DNA of 64,000 nt, from NCBI RefSeq assembly GCF_020707265.1, contig NZ_JAJFEQ010000005.1:248001-312000 (forward strand), written 5' to 3'. Made by a program: the position numbers and the translations under genes. Shown here piece after piece: positions 58,266-64,000 of this stretch. A model generated the notes under the pieces. It ran no database searches. It saw only the letters and a program-made list of their open reading frames with translations, and was not told the origin of the DNA. The DNA is from Massilia sp. IC2-477 (GTDB lineage: Bacteria; Pseudomonadota; Gammaproteobacteria; Burkholderiales; Burkholderiaceae_D). Position 1 is the stretch's first letter; every line of letters starts with the position of its first letter.

Positions 58266-61184
58266 ATGAGCAAGAATTCCCTGCGCGGCCTCTGCCTGGC
58301 CGCGCTGCTGTGTGTGCAGCCGCTGGCCGCCGTTGCCGCCCCTGCCGCAAAGAGCGCCGCCAAGCCTGTCGCCGCGCCTGCGCACAACGCGCCCCTGCGC
58401 CTGGACGCCGCGATTCCTGTCGGCCCGCAGGTCAAGGTGGGCAAGCTGGCCAACGGCCTGACCTATTACATCCAGCGCAATGCCCGCCCGGAACGCAAGC
58501 TCGAGCTGCGCCTGGTGGTCAAGGCCGGTTCCATCCTCGAGGACGAGGACCAGCGCGGCCTGGCCCACTTCGTCGAGCACATGGCCTTCAACGGCTCGAC
58601 CAACTTCCGCAAGCACGAGCTGGTGTCCTATTTGCAGACCATCGGCGTCGGCTTCGGCGCCGACCTGAACGCCTATACCTCGTTCGACGAGACCGTCTAT
58701 ATCCTGCCGATCCCGACCGACAAGCCGGAGCACGTGACGAAGGCCTTCCAGGTGCTGGAAGACTGGGCCCATGGCGTCAGCTTCAACCCGGAAGACATCG
58801 ACAAGGAACGCGGCATCATCCTGGAAGAACTGCGCCTCGGTAAAGGCGCCTCGGACCGCATGAGCAAGCAGATCATGCCGGCCATCTTCAACGGTTCGAA
58901 ATACGCGGAGCGCCTGCCGATCGGGACCGAGGACGTCCTGCGCAACTTCCAGCCCGAAGCCCTGACCCGCTTCTACCGCGACTGGTACCGTCCCGACCTG
59001 ATGGCGGTGGTGGTGGTCGGCGACATCGACCCGCAACACGCCGAAAAGCTGGTCAAGGCCCATTTCGCCCACCTCAAGAACCCGCAGCCGGCGCGTCCGC
59101 GCCCCTATGCCGAGATCCCGGCGCGCCAGGCCACCGAGGCCCTGGTCGTCACCGACCAGGAGGCAACCGGCAACGCGGTGCTGATCCGCTACCCGGTGCA
59201 GCCGGTGGTCGAAGCGGGCACCATCCGCGCGTACCGCGACGACCTGGTGCAATCGCTGTTCGCCAGCATGCTCAACCAGCGCCTGCAGGAACTGTCGCAG
59301 CTGCCGGAACCGCCCTTCATGGGCGCCAGCAGCTCGCTCGGCAAGCTGACCCCGCGCTACCGCTCCTACAACGCCTCGGCCGCCATCGGCGCGCGCGGCG
59401 CCGAAGTGGCGCTCACTGCCCTGGTCGAGGAAAACGAGCGCGCGCGCCGCTTCGGCTTCAGCGCGGGCGAACTCGAGCGCGTCAAGAAAAACCTGATGCG
59501 CAACTACGAGCAGGCCTGGAACGAGCGCGCCAAGAGCGATTCGGGCACCTATGCGGCCGAGTACATCCGCAACTTCCTGCAGCAGGAAGCGATTCCCGGC
59601 ATCGACACCGAATACCGCTACGTCAGGGAGCTGGTCCCTGGCATCACCCTGGACGAAGTCAACGCCTATGCGCGCCGCACGATTCCCGCGGATTCGGGCA
59701 AGCTGGTGCTGTACACGGGCGTGACCCGGCCCGACACGCCGCAGGGCCAGCAGCTGCTCGCCGCGGTTGCCACGGCCCAGCGCGCCGAACTGCGCCCGCA
59801 TGACGAAAAAGCCGTGGCGGCGCGCCTGATGGAGCACCCGCCCGCACCCGGGCGCATCGTGGCCGAATCGCACGACAAGGCGCTCGGCCTGACGCGCCTG
59901 GAGCTGTCGAACGGCGTCAAGGTCATCCTCAAGGCGACCGATTTCCGCAATGACCAGGTCATGATGAGCGCGGCCCGCTTCGGCGGCCAGAGCCTGTTCG
60001 GCGACAAGGACGTGCTGAACGCGCGCTTCGCCAATGCGATCGTGGCCAGCATGGGCGTCAGGGACTTCACGCCCCTCGACATGCGCAAGATCCTGGCCGG
60101 CAAGGCGGCCCAGGTGAACGTCGGCCTCGCCAATTACACCGACGTGGTGGTGGGCGCCTCGGGCGCGACCGACATCGAGACCATGCTGCAGCTGACCTGG
60201 CTGAAGTTCAACGGCGTGCGGCGCGACGAAGACCTGTTCAAGTCCTATGTCGGCAAGCAGGCCGAGCAGGCGCGCAACCAGACCACGCAGCCGGGCGCGC
60301 GCTTCGGCGATGCGGTCATGTCGGCCCTGTACAACAACCACCCGCGCGCACCGCGCACCCTGAAGGCGGAAGAATACGAGCAGATCGACCTCGACCGCAG
60401 CATCGAGATCTTCCGCCAGCGCTTTTCCAGCGCGAAGGACCTGACCTTCATCCTGGTCGGCAGTTTTGACACGGCCACGATCAAGCCGCTGCTGGCGACC
60501 TACCTGGGCAGCCTGCCGACCCCGGACCTGACCGTGGCCTACCGCGACGTCGGCCTGCGTCCGGCCACGGGCGTGGTCAAGCGCGAGGTGCGCAGCGGTT
60601 CCGAGCCGAAGAGCACGGTCTCGCTGACCTTTACCGGCGTGGCCGAATTCAGCGAAGCCGAGCAGCTGCGCCTGTCGGCCCTGCTCGAGGTGGTCAACCT
60701 GCGCATCATCGACGTGCTGCGCGAAAAGATGGCCCTGATCTACGGTGGCGGCGCCTCGGGCGTGCTGAGCAAGATCCCCTATGGTAACTACTCGATCGGC
60801 GTCACCCTGCCGACCGGGCCGGAACACGTGGACAAGGTGATTGCGACGACCTTCGAGGAGATCAAGCGCCTGCAGAAGGAAGGACCGATTGCTGAAGACC
60901 TGGAAAAGGTCAAGAGCAACTGGATCCAGAACCACCGCCGCTCGCTGCGCGAGAACGGCTACTGGCTGGGGCACCTGCAGACGGCCCTGAGCGAAGGGAC
61001 CGACCCGGGCGCGATCCTGCAGGTCGAGAAGCAGGTGCAGGCCTTGACGGCGGAAGACATCAAGGTCGCGGCGCGGCGCTACTTCAACGAGATGAACTAC
61101 GTGCAGGTGGTGCTCAATCCCGAAATCCAGGGGACGACGGCGGTAGCGGCGTCGAACGCCAAGGCCACCGCGCCGGGTGGTTGA
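58266..61184 (+). CDS. M16-family zinc peptidase (two-repeat, periplasmic)
   Basis: The 972-residue protein starts at MSKNSLRGLCLAALLC, with a signal peptide ending near AVAA. The first M16 repeat has the inverted zinc site HFVEH (H101, E104, H105), with a distal Glu in KERGIILEELRLG. The second repeat (from about 550) lacks the site, as usual for the regulatory half. Family members in the Gram-negative periplasm degrade peptides. It stands alone; the repeat at 61187 follows its TGA. Confidence 0.92.
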   Translation: MSKNSLRGLCLAALLCVQPLAAVAAPAAKSAAKPVAAPAHNAPLRLDAAIPVGPQVKVGKLANGLTYYIQRNARPERKLELRLVVKAGSILEDEDQRGLAHFVEHMAFNGSTNFRKHELVSYLQTIGVGFGADLNAYTSFDETVYILPIPTDKPEHVTKAFQVLEDWAHGVSFNPEDIDKERGIILEELRLGKGASDRMSKQIMPAIFNGSKYAERLPIGTEDVLRNFQPEALTRFYRDWYRPDLMAVVVVGDIDPQHAEKLVKAHFAHLKNPQPARPRPYAEIPARQATEALVVTDQEATGNAVLIRYPVQPVVEAGTIRAYRDDLVQSLFASMLNQRLQELSQLPEPPFMGASSSLGKLTPRYRSYNASAAIGARGAEVALTALVEENERARRFGFSAGELERVKKNLMRNYEQAWNERAKSDSGTYAAEYIRNFLQQEAIPGIDTEYRYVRELVPGITLDEVNAYARRTIPADSGKLVLYTGVTRPDTPQGQQLLAAVATAQRAELRPHDEKAVAARLMEHPPAPGRIVAESHDKALGLTRLELSNGVKVILKATDFRNDQVMMSAARFGGQSLFGDKDVLNARFANAIVASMGVRDFTPLDMRKILAGKAAQVNVGLANYTDVVVGASGATDIETMLQLTWLKFNGVRRDEDLFKSYVGKQAEQARNQTTQPGARFGDAVMSALYNNHPRAPRTLKAEEYEQIDLDRSIEIFRQRFSSAKDLTFILVGSFDTATIKPLLATYLGSLPTPDLTVAYRDVGLRPATGVVKREVRSGSEPKSTVSLTFTGVAEFSEAEQLRLSALLEVVNLRIIDVLREKMALIYGGGASGVLSKIPYGNYSIGVTLPTGPEHVDKVIATTFEEIKRLQKEGPIAEDLEKVKSNWIQNHRRSLRENGYWLGHLQTALSEGTDPGAILQVEKQVQALTAEDIKVAARRYFNEMNYVQVVLNPEIQGTTAVAASNAKATAPGG

Positions 61185-61186
61185 CC

Positions 61187-61318
61187 GTAGGGTGGGCGGC
61201 TCGTGCTCTGGTTCACCGGACCAGAGCACCCCACGCCGTTATAGCGGCAGCAAGATCACCTGGCGCGACACGAACCCGATAACAATCACCGCGTGGGCGG
61301 GAAACCCGCCCACCCTAC
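61187..61318. repeat. Two-arm GTAGGGTGGGCGG repeat with an extra palindrome in the left arm
   Basis: The left arm begins GTAGGGTGGGCGG at 61187 and contains an inner palindrome with arms GTGCTCTGGT and ACCAGAGCAC, aligned with the inner palindrome of the element at 40006. The right arm (61288-61318) is the standard form. The element fills the gap between convergent genes and supplies the TAG stop of ribE (61315-61317). Confidence 0.85.
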
Positions 61319-61938
61319 TTCGCCGAGAGCATGCGCTCCACATAACGCGCGATCAGGTCGATCTCCAGGTTCACCTGCGATCCCGCCTTCAGGTGCTTGA
61401 GGGTGGTAACCTCGATCGTGTGCGGAATCAGGTTGATCGAGAAGCGGCATACCTTGCCGCCTTCAGCCTGGATATCCTCGACGCGGTTCACCGTCAGCGA
61501 CACACCATTTACCACCACCGAGCCTTTATAGGCCAGGAACTTGGCCAGGTCCTGCGGCGCATCGATGATCAGTTCGCGCGACTCGCCCACCGGCTCGAAG
61601 CTGTGCACGGTGCCGAGGCCATCGACGTGGCCGGACACCAGGTGACCGCCCAGGCGCTCGGCCAGGGTCAGTGCCTTTTCCAGGTTGACTTCGCCGGGCG
61701 CTTCCAGTCCGACGGTCTTGCTCAGGCTCTCGCGCGAGACGTCCACGGTGAAGCTGCTGTCGGTCTTGTCCACCACGGTCATGCAGGCGCCGTTGATCGC
61801 GATCGAGTCGCCCAGCGCCACGTCCGCCAGCCCCAGCGGGCCGGCGTCGACTTGCAGGCGCACGCCGGCAAACGAGCCGCCTTCGAGCGGCTTGACCGAT
61901 CTGATGTTGCCGACGGCGGCGACGATTCCAGTAAACAT
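61315..61938 (-). CDS. ribE: Riboflavin synthase alpha subunit
   Basis: The 207-residue protein consists of two lumazine-binding repeats: MFTGIVAAVGNIRSV with SIAINGACMTVV, and GHVDGLGTVHSFEP with SVVVNGVSLTVNRV. It converts two lumazines to riboflavin. It starts 1 bp after ribD, with GAGG upstream. The TAG stop lies in the adjacent repeat. Confidence 0.97.
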   Translation of the reverse strand: MFTGIVAAVGNIRSVKPLEGGSFAGVRLQVDAGPLGLADVALGDSIAINGACMTVVDKTDSSFTVDVSRESLSKTVGLEAPGEVNLEKALTLAERLGGHLVSGHVDGLGTVHSFEPVGESRELIIDAPQDLAKFLAYKGSVVVNGVSLTVNRVEDIQAEGGKVCRFSINLIPHTIEVTTLKHLKAGSQVNLEIDLIARYVERMLSAK

Positions 61939-61939
61939 A

Positions 61940-63070
61940 TTATTCCTCAGTGTTGATTGTCGATTGGGCGAACCTGGCCAGGATGCGGATGTCGTCGCCG
62001 ACCCGCGCCAGGTCGTGGAAGCGCAGCTGGCGCTTGTCGGACAGGCGCGCCAGCGGCGGCAGCTCGAACATGCCCTGACCCGGCCCGATCAGGCTGGGCG
62101 CCAGATAGACCAGCAGCTCGTCGACGCAGCCTTCGCGCACCATCGAGGCATTCAGCTTTGAGCCTGCCTCGACGTGCACCTCGTTGATCTCGCGCCGGCC
62201 CAGTTCCTGCATCAGGGCCGGCAGGTCGACCTTGCCGCGCGCATTCGGCAGCACAATGACTTCATGGCCTGCCGCACGCAGCGCCGCACTCTTCTCAGGC
62301 TGCTCGGCGGCGGCCACGACCCAGCACGGCTCGCCCTGCAGGATGCGGGCGTCCAGCGGGATCTCGAGCCGGCTGTCGACGATCACGCGGCGCGGGGGCA
62401 AGGGCGTCTCGACGCCGCGCACGGTCAGCTGCGGATCGTCGGCCTTGATGGTGCCGATGCCGGTCACGATCGCCTGGGCGCGGGCGCGCCAGGCGTGGCC
62501 GTCGGCGCGTGCGTCCGGCCCCGTGATCCACTGGCTCTCGCCGCCGGCCAGCGCCGTGGCGCCGTCCAGGCTGGCGGCTACCTTCAGGCGCACCCAGGGC
62601 AGGCCGCGGCGCATGCGCGAAAAGAAGCCGATGTTGAGCTCGTAGGCCTGCTCGGCCAGCACGCCCGAAGTGACGGCGATGCCGGCCGCCTCGAGCTGGG
62701 CCAGGCCGCGTCCGGCCACCAGCGGGTTGGGATCGGTCATCGCAGCCACCACCCGCCCGATGCCGGCCTGCACCAGCGCATTCGAGCACGGCGGCGTACG
62801 GCCGTAATGGCTGCAGGGTTCGAGCGTGACATAGGCCGTGGCGCCACGCACATCGTTGCCGCGGGCCGCGGCATCGCGCATGGCCTGGATCTCGGCATGC
62901 GCCTGTCCGGCCGGCTGGGTGTGGCCTGCGCCGATGACCACGCCGTCGCGCACGATCACGCAGCCGATCCGGGGATTGGGCGCCGTGATGAACATGCCCT
63001 TCGCCGCCCAGGCCAGGGCCAGCGCCATGCCGTCGGTATCGTTGAGAATGCTTGCGCTGTCGTGTGCCAC
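61940..63070 (-). CDS. ribD: Bifunctional pyrimidine deaminase/reductase RibD
   Basis: The start is a GTG at 63070, giving 376 residues and the usual spacing to MALALAWAAKGMFITAPNPR; the longer frame upstream is Arg/Ala-rich with no match. The deaminase zinc site is H58-A-E60 with C86 and C95 (PCSHYGRTPPC). The reductase half (about 155-370) has KVAASLDGATALAGGESQWI and VHVEAGSKLNASMV. It performs steps 2 and 3 of riboflavin synthesis and is followed immediately by ribE. Confidence 0.96.
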   Translation of the reverse strand: MAHDSASILNDTDGMALALAWAAKGMFITAPNPRIGCVIVRDGVVIGAGHTQPAGQAHAEIQAMRDAAARGNDVRGATAYVTLEPCSHYGRTPPCSNALVQAGIGRVVAAMTDPNPLVAGRGLAQLEAAGIAVTSGVLAEQAYELNIGFFSRMRRGLPWVRLKVAASLDGATALAGGESQWITGPDARADGHAWRARAQAIVTGIGTIKADDPQLTVRGVETPLPPRRVIVDSRLEIPLDARILQGEPCWVVAAAEQPEKSAALRAAGHEVIVLPNARGKVDLPALMQELGRREINEVHVEAGSKLNASMVREGCVDELLVYLAPSLIGPGQGMFELPPLARLSDKRQLRFHDLARVGDDIRILARFAQSTINTEE

Positions 63071-63101
63071 TCTGTCGTCCGCTGTTGGGTTCGCCCGGCC
63101 G

Positions 63102-63659
63102 CTAGGGCGGGGCTTCGGCCCCGTCACAGCCATCGTCACGCGCCGGATTGCACAGCCGCGCCCGCCCGAGCATGTTGATTTTAATACGCCGGATATGCCC
63201 GCCATGAAACAGCGACAGCGTACCGAGCCGGGAGGCGCCGCTGTTGCTGTCGCTGCAGCTGCGCCCGGCGCCATTGTAGGCGATGTACTGCGGCGGCGCA
63301 GGCTGGGTGAAGGAAAAGTCGATCTGCACGCCGCGTGGCAGCGGGCCGTGGACCGCGACCAGCTCGTCTGGCGGCCCCAATTCGCCGTCGGCGTCGCGGT
63401 CGACGAAGACGGTCCATCCTTGGGTCCAGTCGCTGCCCGCCGCGTCGCGCGGCGCCAGCTTGACCCGCTCGCCCCTGGCGATGGCCTGGGCGCGGGTGTG
63501 CAGGATGGCGTCCAGCAATTCGCTCGAGGCGGCCTTGATCTGCTGGTGCGTCACCAGGGCATGCAGGTCAGGCGCCGCCGCCGCGAAGGCCACGGCGGCG
63601 ATCGCCAGCACTACCGCCAGCTCGGCCAGCGTGGCGCCGCGAGCGGAAGCGCCGCTCAT
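63102..63659 (-). CDS. FimT/GspH-type minor pseudopilin
   Basis: From the ATG at 63659 the product is 185 residues with a type IV prepilin leader: MSGASARG, then ATLAELAVVLAIAAVAF, with cleavage after Gly and the conserved Glu at mature +5. The region GWTVFVDRDADGELG is typical of FimT/FimU/GspH. Its start overlaps the upstream pilin stop as ATGA. It ends 31 bp before ribD begins. It is probably the last gene of a minor-pilin operon that continues off the right edge. Confidence 0.85.
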   Translation of the reverse strand: MSGASARGATLAELAVVLAIAAVAFAAAAPDLHALVTHQQIKAASSELLDAILHTRAQAIARGERVKLAPRDAAGSDWTQGWTVFVDRDADGELGPPDELVAVHGPLPRGVQIDFSFTQPAPPQYIAYNGAGRSCSDSNSGASRLGTLSLFHGGHIRRIKINMLGRARLCNPARDDGCDGAEAPP

Positions 63660-64000
63660 GGCCAGCAGCGCGGCCCGGCGCCGCTCGCACCCTGCGCGCC
63701 GCTGCTGTCGAGGCTCAGTACGCCGCAGTCCGGATCGCTGAAATCCGTGTTGACCCGGGCCGTCCCCGGCCGGGCCCGCAGTTCGATGCACTGGCGGATG
63801 TCCTGGCCTTCGCAGGCGCGCCCCTCGAGCTCGTAGGCGCTGTCCTCGGGACGCGTGCCGAGCCACCAGCGGAACTGGCGGCTGTCCTCCTCTTGCGCTG
63901 AGGACGAGAAGGCGACATAGGTGTGGTGCAGCGCGCGGTACTGTTCCTGGCGCTGTATGGCCTCGACCAGCGCCAGCTGGGCCTCGACGCGGCGGGTCCT
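63656..64000 (-). CDS. PilE-like type IV minor pilin, partial (N-terminus off the right edge)
   Basis: The frame is open from the edge to the TGA at 63656-63658, giving 114 residues. EAQLALVEAIQRQEQYRALH then HTYVAFSSS match the region after the pilin alpha-1 helix of PilE-like proteins. Two cysteine pairs occur (ACEGQDIRQC, then DCGVLSLDSSG and CWP), consistent with the D-loop disulfide. The prepilin leader lies outside the window. Confidence 0.75.
   Translation of the reverse strand, partial: RTRRVEAQLALVEAIQRQEQYRALHHTYVAFSSSAQEEDSRQFRWWLGTRPEDSAYELEGRACEGQDIRQCIELRARPGTARVNTDFSDPDCGVLSLDSSGAQGASGAGPRCWP

Noticed and set aside
57969-61229. Minus-strand frame of 1086 codons
   Set aside because: It is antisense to the M16 peptidase; composition is typical of a shadow frame, with no domains.

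Overview
The window looks like a chromosomal segment of a high-GC betaproteobacterium, most likely Massilia/Telluria or a close relative in Oxalobacteraceae. This rests on gene content and order (dnaX-ybaB-recR, 4.5S RNA, ubiD, nusB-ribH-ribB, ribD-ribE), on the many cyclic-di-GMP and chemotaxis proteins, and on dispersed palindromes starting GTAGGGTGGGCGG. The genus is inferred; no 16S gene is present.

Layout. 1-4 kb: a partial XRE regulator, a Cache-type GGDEF protein, a LysR regulator with an apparent one-base deletion near its start, and a YitT-family membrane protein. 4.3-8 kb: a TRAP transporter operon (dctP, dctQ, dctM types). 8.3-12 kb: a coupled three-gene operon (secreted SH3-like protein, M48 metalloprotease, CHASE2 membrane protein). 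12-19 kb: an acyltransferase, then a sigma54-driven soluble Cache-CheW protein facing an MCP / small phosphate-binding-like protein / outer-membrane barrel cluster.

19.2-26.4 kb is the accessory region. It holds a methyltransferase-HNH fusion and a 1707-residue protein with purine-nucleoside-phosphorylase-like, NACHT, pentapeptide and 14 x WD40 modules. The second gene is clearly poorer in GC than its surroundings and lies beside a tRNA-Ser(UGA). The architecture is that of a bacterial NLR-like (STAND) immune protein, and this is the best candidate for an under-described system.

26.6-40 kb is signalling: an HDOD protein overlapping a PAS-GGDEF-EAL protein, a Cache histidine kinase / NarL-type regulator pair divergent from cstA-ybdD, and a hybrid kinase followed by a REC-GGDEF-EAL protein. 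40-50.7 kb: penicillin-acylase family protein, small lipoprotein, DUF2334 deacetylase-like and glycosyltransferase genes, recR-ybaB-dnaX, 4.5S RNA, a DJ-1/PfpI-family protein and ubiD. 50.8-64 kb: a lytic transglycosylase behind a roughly 310-nt leader, nusB-ribH-ribB(X), a REC-GAF-PAS-GGDEF-EAL protein, an M16 protease, ribE-ribD, and the start of a minor-pilin cluster running off the right edge.

Non-coding highlights: GTAGGGTGGGCGG elements that supply the TAG stop codons of three genes, a 100-bp palindrome with integron attC-like ends touching the ribB(X) stop, and a perfect -24/-12 promoter. No CRISPR array, rRNA, insertion sequence or integrase was seen.
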